Below the pieces are notes generated by a model. The model had not been told where the DNA came from, made no database searches, and was given only the letters and a program-made list of their open reading frames with translations. Positions 19,244 to 27,708 of a stretch of 64,000 nt of DNA are shown here, in pieces. Source of the DNA: Thiorhodococcus drewsii AZ1 (GTDB lineage Bacteria > Pseudomonadota > Gammaproteobacteria > Chromatiales > Chromatiaceae); the NCBI RefSeq assembly GCF_000224065.1, contig NZ_AFWT01000001.1, forward strand, positions 132,001 through 196,000. Reading direction: 5' to 3'. Positions within the stretch are counted from its first letter, which is position 1; each line of letters opens with the position of its first letter. The translations under genes were made by a program, and so were the position numbers.

Positions 19244-20065
19244 ATGTTCATCCGCAAACGCCATGCGTTTCTGCGTCCAGATCGCGAGCCAGCCCCGCCG
19301 CTGAGCGGCCTGAACGGTTGGATCGAGCAGCTGGGACTGGCCTTTCTGGCGCTGGCGTCCTGTCTCGGGCTCTATGCGCGCATCCTCGTCGGTCGGTCGC
19401 GTCTGGATCTGCCGGCCTTTGCGATCGCGCTGCGTCAGGCCGGGCTGTCCATTCTGCCGGCGATGACGCTGGTGGCGGGTGCCGTCGGGATCATTTTGGG
19501 GCGCCAGGCCCAGTCCTTCCTGGCCCAGTTCGATCTGCCTGGGCTGGTCCTGCTTTCGGTCAGCTACGGTATCGTGGTGGAGGTGGTCCCCATTCTGGTC
19601 GGTATCCTGGTGGCCGGGCGGGCCGGTGTCGCACTGGCAGTGCGCCAGGCGACGCTGGCGGCGAGCGGCGAGATGGATGGGCTCCTTGTCAACGGCATCG
19701 ATCCGATCCGCTTCACCCTGGGGCCGGTGCTGCTCGCCATGCTGCTCATGAGTTTCGCCTTCACCGTCTGGGGATCTCTCGTCACCTTCGGCGCCGCCGG
19801 GATCTGGTTGTGGGCGATGTCGGGCCTGCCGCCCGTGCTCTTCCTCGACGCGCTGGAGCGCGCGCTGAGTTCGGGTGATCTGGTCGAGGCGCTGCTCAAG
19901 CCCGTGCTGTTCGCCGTGCTGATCGCCTTGATCGCGACCGTCCACGGTACTGCCGCCGGTCGCGATCCGCAGGGGATCGCCCAGGCCGCGACCCGTACCA
20001 TGATCGGCGCGGTGAGCGCCATCCTGCTCGCGGATCTCGCGGTCGTGCTGCTGGTCGGGGACTGA
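19244..20065 (+). CDS. MlaE-family ABC transporter permease (MCE system)
   Basis: A 273-residue inner-membrane protein with about five membrane segments. The family block is present: VEVVPILVGILVAGRAGVAL, followed by EMDGLLVNGIDPIRFTLGP, corresponding to the E..P.L...LVAGR.G and MG.DP....VPR motifs of MlaE/YrbE. These permeases move phospholipids between the membranes together with MCE-domain proteins. It is followed four bases later by the ATPase, then the MCE and lipoprotein genes, a complete Mla/Pqi-like set except that no MlaC or STAS (MlaB) protein is encoded. Length is close to the usual 260. Confidence 0.92.
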   Translation: MFIRKRHAFLRPDREPAPPLSGLNGWIEQLGLAFLALASCLGLYARILVGRSRLDLPAFAIALRQAGLSILPAMTLVAGAVGIILGRQAQSFLAQFDLPGLVLLSVSYGIVVEVVPILVGILVAGRAGVALAVRQATLAASGEMDGLLVNGIDPIRFTLGPVLLAMLLMSFAFTVWGSLVTFGAAGIWLWAMSGLPPVLFLDALERALSSGDLVEALLKPVLFAVLIALIATVHGTAAGRDPQGIAQAATRTMIGAVSAILLADLAVVLLVGD

Positions 20066-20069
20066 GGCC

Positions 20070-20807
20070 ATGGCCGATGCACTGGATCTGGACGGGATCT
20101 TCCAGCATGTGAAGGGACGCGCGGCCCTGAGCGATATTCGCTTGCGGTTGCCGCAAGGCGACTGGCTGCTGATCGTCGGACCGAACGGCGCCGGCAAGTC
20201 GCTGCTGATGCGACTCGTCCTTGGTCTGGATTCGCCTTCGGCGGGTACAATCCGGGTTCTGGGGCAGGACCTTGCGGCCTTGAATGGGCGTGCGATGCGG
20301 GCCTTGCGCGCCCGCATGGGCGCTGTGCTCCAGGGTGGATCGCTTCTCGCCGGATACAGCGTGCTGGAGAACCTGCTGCTGCCGCTGCGCGATTCGCCCA
20401 TGAGCCGCGATCAGATGGCCTACGAGGCGCGGCTGGTGATGACGCTGCTGCAGCTCGACGGCTTGGAGAATCATCCGCCGCGCGCACTCTCGCTCGGCCA
20501 GCAGCGCCGGGTGGAACTGGCGCGGGCGCTCATCCATCGGCCGAGCCTGTTGATCTGGGACGGCTTCTCCGATGGATTGGATCCGGCCGCCATTCAAGAG
20601 ACACTGGCCGTTCTGGCCACCTTGAGGGAGAACACTAAGCTGACCCTGATCGCCACCGACAATCGACCCGACATCCTCGCCGGCGCCGACTATCGGGTGG
20701 CGGTGCTGGATCGCGGTCGTCTGCTGTTCGAGGGTTCCGCCGAGGCCGTGATCGCGGCCAGCGCGAGCCGGCTCGATCTGCGGGCGGCGCTCTGGGGTGG
20801 GATGTGA
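20070..20807 (+). CDS. MlaF-like ABC ATPase of an MCE system, with altered catalytic residues
   Basis: A 245-residue ABC ATPase with an intact Walker A (G37PNGAGKS44) and Q-loop (Q88). The signature is LSLGQ (140-144) instead of LSGGQ. Walker B reads LLIWDGFSDGLDP: D164 is present, but the catalytic glutamate is replaced by G165. The H-loop reads IATDNRPD, with D197 where the switch histidine is expected. I checked both codons in the DNA (GAC GGC; ACC GAC AAT). Nucleotide binding is thus expected, but hydrolysis should be weak or altered. It sits between the permease and MCE genes and overlaps the latter by four bases, so it is clearly part of the transport module. Confidence 0.9.
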   Translation: MADALDLDGIFQHVKGRAALSDIRLRLPQGDWLLIVGPNGAGKSLLMRLVLGLDSPSAGTIRVLGQDLAALNGRAMRALRARMGAVLQGGSLLAGYSVLENLLLPLRDSPMSRDQMAYEARLVMTLLQLDGLENHPPRALSLGQQRRVELARALIHRPSLLIWDGFSDGLDPAAIQETLAVLATLRENTKLTLIATDNRPDILAGADYRVAVLDRGRLLFEGSAEAVIAASASRLDLRAALWGGM

Positions 20808-21919
20808 ACGGCTCCGATCGCTCGACCTCCGGTCGGCTCGACCGGCTCTATTCGCCGCCCGAGATCGGCGGTCCGGGCAAGCGCCGGGCACGGGCGCAGC
20901 ATCGCGATCTGCTCCTGGCCGGCGGATTCGTACTGGCGATGGTTCTGGTCGTGGCCGGGGCCTTCTATCTCGTGCTGCCGGGGCTCTTCGGCCGTGCCTA
21001 TCATCTCGACGCCTATTTCCTCGACGCCGAGGGCCTGGACGCCGGGATCCAGGTGGTTCAGGAGGGGTATGTCATCGGCATGGTGGATCGGGTGACGCCC
21101 GTCTTTCCGCAGCGGGATCCGGATGCCGTTCGCTGTCCCGCGCCGCCGCAGGACGCCCCGCGTCGCCATGCGGCCCTGCCATGTTTTCGCGCCCGGCTTC
21201 GGATCAAGGACGGCTGGCCGGTGCCGCGCGACAGCCGTGCCCAGTTGGGGGCAGCGGGGCTGCTGTCGGGCGATGTCATCCGCATTACGCCCGGAGCCGC
21301 GTCCGCGCTGCTTGCCGATGGGGCCGTCATCGAAGCCGATGGGCGCGAGGTCGATCTGGCGGGTCGGCTCGGTCAGCTCACCGAGACGATCACGGCCCTG
21401 GTCGAGGAGACCATCGCCCCGACATTGGCCAGCATCCGCGACCAGATCAAGACTATCGAGTTGCTGATCGGCACCGGCGACGACCAGTCCGGGAATCGAG
21501 ACCGGCTGGCCGGCGCCTTCGCCAATCTGCAGGCGCTCTCAGCACGGCTCAAGGAGTCGGTCGATCCAGCGGCCATCGCTGCCATACTGGGGTCGGTTCG
21601 GGTCATGTCGGACAATCTCGCCAGCATGACGACCGCGCTGAAGTCGAGCACCGGCGACATCCAGGGTGCCGTGACCAACTATGGGGCGCTGGCGTCCGAC
21701 ATCCGAGGACTGGTGCGCGAGAACCGGCCTGCGCTCCAGAAGTCGCTCGACGACACCCAATATCTGCTCCAGGAGCTGTCGGCGGCGCTGACCCCGATTC
21801 TGGCCAATATGGAGGAGGCGACGCGCAATCTCTCGGCCCTGTCGCGCGAACTGCGCGACGATCCCAAGGCCCTCCTCAAGAGCCGCGAACAGGAGGACAG
21901 GACACCCTGGTTCCAATGA
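20804..21919 (+). CDS. MCE domain protein (MlaD/PqiB-like substrate-binding component)
   Basis: The GTG start overlaps the ATPase stop (ATGTGA). The 371-residue product has an N-terminal cytoplasmic stretch of about 37 residues, one membrane anchor (LLLAGGFVLAMVLVVAGAFY), then a periplasmic MCE domain (AYFLDAEGLDAGIQVVQEG..IGMVDRV... DSRAQLGAAGLLSGDVIRI) with a Pro/Arg-rich insertion containing two Cys. A long C-terminal helical region (about 190-350) follows, as in MCE proteins that form a hydrophobic tunnel. It should carry lipids across the periplasm with the permease, ATPase and lipoprotein. The neighbouring lipoprotein gene starts within its stop codon. Confidence 0.9.
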   Translation: MNGSDRSTSGRLDRLYSPPEIGGPGKRRARAQHRDLLLAGGFVLAMVLVVAGAFYLVLPGLFGRAYHLDAYFLDAEGLDAGIQVVQEGYVIGMVDRVTPVFPQRDPDAVRCPAPPQDAPRRHAALPCFRARLRIKDGWPVPRDSRAQLGAAGLLSGDVIRITPGAASALLADGAVIEADGREVDLAGRLGQLTETITALVEETIAPTLASIRDQIKTIELLIGTGDDQSGNRDRLAGAFANLQALSARLKESVDPAAIAAILGSVRVMSDNLASMTTALKSSTGDIQGAVTNYGALASDIRGLVRENRPALQKSLDDTQYLLQELSAALTPILANMEEATRNLSALSRELRDDPKALLKSREQEDRTPWFQ

Positions 21920-22548
21920 GCCGTCTCATTTCGCCACTGTTACTCCTTGGCTGCGTCCTGTTCGTCGTCGGATGCGGATCCGCTCCGCCGGTCGAGCCCG
22001 ATCGCTATTACCTGCTCGAATCCCCGACCCAGGTTCCGCAGGCGCGAACGCAGACCCCGGCCATTCTGCTGGTGAACGATCTGGCTGCGCGCGGTTTCCT
22101 CGGCGGACGCGAGATCCTCTACCGCACCCGCGAACAGCCCTTGATGATCGAGCGCTACCGCAGCCTGCTCTGGGCCGAGCCCGTGCCCCAGGCGATGGTC
22201 GGAGTGCTGGTCGGCGCCATTCGCAAGGCCGGACTCTTCCGCTATGTCGCCATCCCTGCGGATCGGGTCAGGGCCGATTATCTGCTGAACGGCGAGGTGG
22301 AGCGTTTCGAGCACTGGCCGACGGACCGTCCGCCCCGGGTGACTGCCACACTGAATCTGTCGCTGGTGGCGGCGGACGATCGGCGCTCGCTCTGGGCGCG
22401 TCAGTACAGCGGCGAGGAGATCGTGGAGGTCAGTACCCCAGATGCCATGGCTGCCGCCTTCGGTCGTCTCGCCGCGCGCCTGGCCGGGGAGGTGGTGCGC
22501 GATCTGGAGCGGGTCCAGCCTGTGCTGGTCTCCACCCCTCGGTCTTGA
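21916..22548 (+). CDS. ABC-type transport auxiliary lipoprotein (PqiC-like)
   Basis: Read from the ATG at 21916, which overlaps the MCE gene stop (ATGA). The 210-residue product has a lipoprotein signal peptide ending in the lipobox VVGC (C20), then RYYLLESP, characteristic of the ABC-transport auxiliary lipoprotein family (PqiC/YmbA type). Such lipoproteins sit on the inner face of the outer membrane and dock the MCE tunnel. A longer open frame in this phase begins at 20797 but is only a shadow of the MCE gene. It is the last gene of the six-gene run and converges with the STAND gene six bases away. Confidence 0.88.
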   Translation: MSRLISPLLLLGCVLFVVGCGSAPPVEPDRYYLLESPTQVPQARTQTPAILLVNDLAARGFLGGREILYRTREQPLMIERYRSLLWAEPVPQAMVGVLVGAIRKAGLFRYVAIPADRVRADYLLNGEVERFEHWPTDRPPRVTATLNLSLVAADDRRSLWARQYSGEEIVEVSTPDAMAAAFGRLAARLAGEVVRDLERVQPVLVSTPRS

Positions 22549-22554
22549 TCGGGC

Positions 22555-25500
22555 TCAGGGTGCGTGCTCCTCGGCGTAGCGTATCGCCTCTTCGATCAGG
22601 GCCAGTCGGGCGCGGTCCCGACCCCAGGTTCGCGTTAGCCCCTTCGCGGGTTTCTCTCCCTCGTTCCACAGTCGCCAGAGCAGCGCGGCGTTTTCCCAAT
22701 AGCCGGCGGCGATCTGACGGCCGTCCGGGCTGAAGGCGGCGTGGGTCACCCCGCCCAGATTGGCATCCAGCTTGAGAAAGGGCGCGAGGGTTTGATGCCG
22801 GGAGCCTGTCGGCGTTCTCCAGAGCCGTAGTATTCCGTCGCCCGAGGCGGTCAGGATCCAGCGTCCGTCCGGGCTGAACTGGGCCGATGAGACCCAGTTT
22901 TGGTGGCCGCTCAGCTCGGCGATCAGAGTCCCGTCGATCGACCAGAGCTGCGCCTTGGCCTCTGAGGCCGCCGTCACCAGACGCCGACTGTCGGGCGCGA
23001 ACTGGACGTCGTAGAGACTGCCGGCCCCGGCGTCGAGATAGCTGGGCTCGCCGCATTCGGACTCGGTGAGTGTGATCAGCGCGGCGCGACCGTCCCGGCT
23101 CACGGAGGCGAGCCATTTGCCGTCCGGCGAGAAGGCCAGCTCCGTGATGCTCGCCGTATGCGCCTCCAGGCGACAGCGCCGCGACCAGTCGCCGCTGGCG
23201 TTCTGGCGCAGAACCTGGATGACCCCACCCTGGCTGCCGGTCGCCACCAGTGCTTGGTTTGCGTCTCCGTCTTCATGCAGCGTCAGGGCGCGGATGCGGC
23301 CCGCGAAGTGTGACAGTGCGTTCGGCAAGGGGAGCGCCGTGCAGCTTGCCGGGTCCCAGAGCCTGACGGGCTGGGCCGAGTCGCTGGAGGCCGTCATCAG
23401 CCAGCTCGCGTTTGGGGCGAACAGGACGCGATAGACATCCGGGCAGTCGGGGTCGCCGGCCGTTTGGCAGGATTGGATCTTGGATGCTGCGGGCAGGGCG
23501 CAGTCGTGATCGTCGGTGAGATCCCAGAGATGGCCGAAGCCGTCCGACCCGGCGCTCGCAAGCCAGCGGCCGGATGGCGAGAAGGCGACCTGTCTCACCC
23601 GGGCCTGGTGGGCGATCTGTGAGAACTGGCGCGTCGGTGGGTTCGATTCTTGGCCCCGTGCCTGGCGCCACAGCTCGACCCGGCCATCGTAATCGGCTGT
23701 GGCGATCAGCAGATCTGTTGCGGATTCGGCCATGGCGAGATGCCGAACGTGGTCCTCCTGATCCATGTGGAAGGCGAGGCGGTTGTTGGCCGCGACCGAC
23801 CAGAGCCGCGCCGCGCCATTCTTGGACGAGCTGGTCATGAGGCGCTGGCCGTTACGGCTGAAGGCGGCCTGGGTGATGGCGGTCTGCTGGCTGAGGGTTG
23901 CGAGCTGGCGACCCGTTTCGAGCGCCCAGAGGCGTGCCGTGCCGTCCAGGGACAGGCTCAAGACCAGATTCTCGCCCAGCGTCGGGTCGACCTCCTGCGT
24001 GACGGCGATCTGATCGATCCCCTGCTCCTGCTGACCCAGGACCTCGGCCCTGCCGTCGAGCAGATCCCAATGCACCAACTGACCGGCCGAGTCGCCCGCG
24101 ATCAGACCGGAGCCATCGGAGGTGAAGACGAGGGCGCGGACGGAGGATTGATGGATGCGCACGGTGCGTTTGCCGCGCTTGACGGTCCCCAGTTCCTGGG
24201 TCTTGTGGCCCTGGCGATCGTAGAGATGGATGCGCTCGTCGAGCGCGGCGACGGCGACGCGCTCGCCCTTGTCGTCGAAGATCGCTCGAATGACGGGACG
24301 GCCGAGGCGGCCCTCGGACGGCAGTCGCAGCCGTTCCTCTCCGGTCTTGGTGTCGAGCACCTGGGCGAATCCACGCAGGTTGGCGGCGACCAGGCGCTGG
24401 CCGTCCGGCGCGAAGGCGAGATCGCGGATGGTGCCGACGGACTCGGTGCTCCGCCACAGAGGTTCGCCCGGATGTTCGAGGTCGATCATGCAGAGTTGGG
24501 CGTTCTCGCTCCGATAGGCGCTGACCAGGGCGAGATGACGGCCTTCGGGATCTAGGATCAAGGGGGCGTCGGCGTTTGTGCCGCAGTCCCAGTCGGGCGG
24601 TCGATCGGACGCGATCGGCAGGCGCCAGACTCCGCCGGTGCCGATTCCGATGATGGTTGGATCGGCGTGCGTTCCGGCGAAGCGGACCCGATCGATCCGG
24701 TTTCCGGGTGCGGCGAGTTCGGCGACCTGTTCGAATTCCTGGTTCTCGCGTCTCCAGAGACGGATGCCTTGCTTCTGGGAACCGGTGATGAGCGCATTGC
24801 CGTCGGGGCCGAAGACCGGGGTGATCCAAGGCCCTGCGGTCGTTTGGTTCGGCGTTAACATCGCGAGAAGCCGGTTCGATGAGAGTGCGCGGCCGAGCGT
24901 ATCGGTCGCCTCCTTGGGCAGATAGCGGCCGGCCTCGAGCGCGCGCGCGACGGCGGTTGGCGTGTCGCCGCGCCGGATGGCGAGATCGGCCTCCAGAAGG
25001 CTGCCGCGCACTTGGTTGATCTTGGCCTGATGGTTCGCATCCCAGAGGCCATAGAAGGCGATGCCGGCGAACAGGGTCAGGGCGGCGGTGATGGAGCCGA
25101 TGGTCCAGCGATTGCGGCGTCGCTGCGTGCGCAGATGAATCCAGGAATGGTCCAGATAATCACGTTCGAGCGGGTCCAGTTCCTCGGCGTGGCTCTCGAC
25201 GAACAGCCGTGCGGCGGCGTGGCCCAGTTCTCCGAGCAGATATTCCCGGTTGAAATCGGTCCGCTTCCAGAGCGCCGCTTGCCGTCCGATCTGATAGCGC
25301 AGATTGAGGTCGCGGCGATTGTTCGGCTGTGAGAGCCAGTCGCGGATCGGTTGCCACTGTTCGATCAAGGCCGGGTGGACGAGGGTCGCCACGGCTCGGT
25401 AGTCCTCCCAGCCCAGATCGGATTCGTCCTGGGTTGGTGTGGGGACCTCGTCTTGAATGAGCGTATCCAGCCCGCCCTTGGAGCGGCGCAGACGGCGCTT

Positions 25501-27354
25501 GGCCCGCCACTCCTCGCGCGTTTGGCTCAGGGCGTGACGGAGATAGGCGATGACCCCCTGTTCGGGCGGGGGCGGCTGGGTGCGGCTCGTCGTGTCCGGG
25601 ACGGATTCCAGTACGATCAGGCGCGCCTCGGTGAGCGCTCCGATGAGGGCTGCGCATCCGGGATCGCGCTCCAGGGTCGCGAGATCGGCCGCGCGCGGGG
25701 TCGGGCGCGAACGCGGTCCGGCTTCGAGCGACAGCAGTGCCCTGCACAGTCTGGGCAACGCCGCGCGCGTTCGATCCTCAAACCCGTTCCAGAGTGCATC
25801 GGCGCGGTTCACCAGCGTTCCCGAGATGCCGCCGAGCTGGCGGTAGTCGGCGAATCGCAGCAGACGGCCGTGGCGGGTGCCCGGCTCCTCGCGTTCGGCG
25901 GCGAGTCGATAGAGCGCCTCCAGCGCAGGTTCCAGCAGTGTCGGCCAGTGTTTCAGGTCGCTGGCCTCGGATTCCAATGCATCGACCAGTCCGCCGCTGG
26001 CGCCTCGGCCCGCCTCCTCGTATTGGATTCCGGCGACGCGCCCCGGGATCTCCATCACCTGGCGGATCCGCGCGGGGGCGGGCGGCTCGACCCTGTACCA
26101 GCCTCGCTCGTCGAGCAGCGCGTTCAGCGCAGGCAGATGGGCCAGGCTTGGCAGCAGATGACTGCGCAGCGTGGCGATCACCCACACGGATGCGTGTCGG
26201 GCGAGCGCGGCGAGGATCGCGACGAACGCTTGGATCTCGGGTGTATCGATGCGCTCGGGCTGGAGGTAGGGATCCAACGGATCCAGGATGATGATCAGCT
26301 GGGTTCGGCCCGCGCGCGTTCCGGCGTCGCGGTCCGTTCTGCTGGCACGCTCCAGCGCTGCGCCGATCTGCTCGACCCCGACGTCACAGTCCGTTGCCAG
26401 GAGTCGGGCGAGGCGTTCTCCATCCAGCCCCTGTTCGCCGAGCGCGCCGCCCAGCACGCTTGGCGTGGCAAGCTTTGCGGCCAGCGCGACGAGCGGATCG
26501 TTGGGCGTGGGTTCGAGGAGACACCAGCGGCAGGCGCCGATGCTGGTGAAGAGAAAGGGGCGCAGCAGGTGTGGCAGCAATCCACAGCGGACCAGCGAGC
26601 TCTTGCCGGTCCCGCTCGCTCCGCTCAGAAGCAGCAGGCCGGGTTCGGATTCGCTCAGACGATCGAGCCGTGCGACTAGCTCGCGGCTCTCGGTCTCGCG
26701 CCCGGTGAAGATACGGTCGTCGCCGATATCGTATGGCGCGAGCGCGCGAAAGGGGCTGCCGAGCCAGTCCTCGCTGCCGGCGGCGAAGCGGCGCTCGGCG
26801 CTGATGCGGCGGTTGAGCAGCTTGCGCAGCTGGGCCTCGACCAGATCGCGAAAGCCCGCGTCGCTGTCGAACTGGCGGAAGGCGCGGCTGAAGCTGCCGT
26901 CGGGATTGTAGAAATGGCGTTGGAAAAAGGACGCGAGTCGCTCCCGATCCGCCATGGCGGTGCGGATCGCATCGGCGTCGTTGATGTCGATCAGACGCGG
27001 CGAGGTCTTCTGGTAGACCAGGACCTCGGGCGTGCCCTGCTGGGCCGATGCCTCGACCGCGTCCACGAACTCCCATTCGGTTCCGGTCATACCGCCGTAG
27101 GGATCCTCGGCGAGCGGCGTGCCCAGCCGAGTCCAGAACATCACCAACACGATCTCGCACTCGGCCGGTCTCAACAGGCCGGCCTGGAAGCTCTGGGCTG
27201 CGGTCAATGCCTCCTCTTCCCAGAGGACGGCCTGGAGCTTGAAATAGGGCAGGTACTCCTGAGCGAGCTGTTCGATGATGTCCTTGACGAGCGCGCGCTC
27301 GTGCTCGACGTCGGACGGCGATGAAACGAAAATGCGTACCTGGGGTTCGGGCAT
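22555..27354 (-). CDS. DUF4062 - STAND NTPase - transmembrane - WD40 repeat protein
   Basis: I start at the ATG at 27354 (MPEPQVRIFVSS), giving 1599 residues. Residues 5-100 are a DUF4062 domain (VRIFVSSPSDVEHER, LWEEEALTAAQSFQ, VLVMFWTRLGTPL). Residues about 205-500 form a STAND-type P-loop NTPase with Walker A GASGTGKSS (245-253) and Walker B LIIILDPLD (353-361). One membrane segment is at about 750-771. The rest (about 840-1599) is WD40 propeller with a dozen or more blades (AFSPDGKWLAS.., GHQNWVSSAQFSPDGRW). STAND proteins with WD40 sensors are signal-transducing switches, many in apoptosis-like or antiphage conflict systems; DUF4062 is a common N-terminal module in them. The effector activity is not evident. 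No transposon marks surround it. Confidence 0.88.
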   Translation of the reverse strand: MPEPQVRIFVSSPSDVEHERALVKDIIEQLAQEYLPYFKLQAVLWEEEALTAAQSFQAGLLRPAECEIVLVMFWTRLGTPLAEDPYGGMTGTEWEFVDAVEASAQQGTPEVLVYQKTSPRLIDINDADAIRTAMADRERLASFFQRHFYNPDGSFSRAFRQFDSDAGFRDLVEAQLRKLLNRRISAERRFAAGSEDWLGSPFRALAPYDIGDDRIFTGRETESRELVARLDRLSESEPGLLLLSGASGTGKSSLVRCGLLPHLLRPFLFTSIGACRWCLLEPTPNDPLVALAAKLATPSVLGGALGEQGLDGERLARLLATDCDVGVEQIGAALERASRTDRDAGTRAGRTQLIIILDPLDPYLQPERIDTPEIQAFVAILAALARHASVWVIATLRSHLLPSLAHLPALNALLDERGWYRVEPPAPARIRQVMEIPGRVAGIQYEEAGRGASGGLVDALESEASDLKHWPTLLEPALEALYRLAAEREEPGTRHGRLLRFADYRQLGGISGTLVNRADALWNGFEDRTRAALPRLCRALLSLEAGPRSRPTPRAADLATLERDPGCAALIGALTEARLIVLESVPDTTSRTQPPPPEQGVIAYLRHALSQTREEWRAKRRLRRSKGGLDTLIQDEVPTPTQDESDLGWEDYRAVATLVHPALIEQWQPIRDWLSQPNNRRDLNLRYQIGRQAALWKRTDFNREYLLGELGHAAARLFVESHAEELDPLERDYLDHSWIHLRTQRRRNRWTIGSITAALTLFAGIAFYGLWDANHQAKINQVRGSLLEADLAIRRGDTPTAVARALEAGRYLPKEATDTLGRALSSNRLLAMLTPNQTTAGPWITPVFGPDGNALITGSQKQGIRLWRRENQEFEQVAELAAPGNRIDRVRFAGTHADPTIIGIGTGGVWRLPIASDRPPDWDCGTNADAPLILDPEGRHLALVSAYRSENAQLCMIDLEHPGEPLWRSTESVGTIRDLAFAPDGQRLVAANLRGFAQVLDTKTGEERLRLPSEGRLGRPVIRAIFDDKGERVAVAALDERIHLYDRQGHKTQELGTVKRGKRTVRIHQSSVRALVFTSDGSGLIAGDSAGQLVHWDLLDGRAEVLGQQEQGIDQIAVTQEVDPTLGENLVLSLSLDGTARLWALETGRQLATLSQQTAITQAAFSRNGQRLMTSSSKNGAARLWSVAANNRLAFHMDQEDHVRHLAMAESATDLLIATADYDGRVELWRQARGQESNPPTRQFSQIAHQARVRQVAFSPSGRWLASAGSDGFGHLWDLTDDHDCALPAASKIQSCQTAGDPDCPDVYRVLFAPNASWLMTASSDSAQPVRLWDPASCTALPLPNALSHFAGRIRALTLHEDGDANQALVATGSQGGVIQVLRQNASGDWSRRCRLEAHTASITELAFSPDGKWLASVSRDGRAALITLTESECGEPSYLDAGAGSLYDVQFAPDSRRLVTAASEAKAQLWSIDGTLIAELSGHQNWVSSAQFSPDGRWILTASGDGILRLWRTPTGSRHQTLAPFLKLDANLGGVTHAAFSPDGRQIAAGYWENAALLWRLWNEGEKPAKGLTRTWGRDRARLALIEEAIRYAEEHAP

Positions 27355-27708
27355 GGCGCACTCAGAGGATCGGCGGTGGAGATGGGTAGGGTGAGCGGCC
27401 GGGGCGCGAACCGCAAGCCTCCCGCGTATCGATGGGTTGCGGCCATAGCCGCGCTCTCGGGCGTCTGGCGACGTTGTGAAACGCGATGTCGGTCGCACTG
27501 GCGATCGACACAAATCGCGGGTCGCGCGGTACAATGACGTTTCCTGTGCGCGATGGTGCCCGTGTACTGCATGGATGCCGATCGGATCCGTTCGAGCGGA
27601 ATGTTCCCGTGCTTGTTCGGGCCCGTGTGACTCGGGTCATTCGTCGACACTGATTTGCCGAGGTGGCCGGGCATTGCGGCGGCCTCACTATGAGCGGAGG
27701 AACCCGCT
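27355..27708. other. Divergent intergenic region between the STAND gene and the SEC-C protein gene
   Basis: About 350 bases. A TACAAT at 27530-27535 could be a -10 element for the plus-strand gene, but the best upstream hexamer (TCGACA, 27505-27510) lies 19 bases away, so this is weak. A GGAGG before 27709 serves as ribosome site of the downstream gene. Nothing else is recognisable. Confidence 0.4.

Noticed and set aside
18146-20401. 751-residue minus-strand open frame
   Set aside because: Low-complexity Arg/Gln/His-rich shadow of the RyR and MlaE/F genes on the other strand.
20797-21915. Long upstream extension of the PqiC-like frame (583 residues)
   Set aside because: The extension lies in another phase over the MCE gene and is Arg/Gly-rich; the real start at 21916 has a lipoprotein signal peptide.
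22555-27354. A transposon or prophage origin for the STAND gene
   Set aside because: No flanking repeats, no recombinase, and composition like the surroundings.
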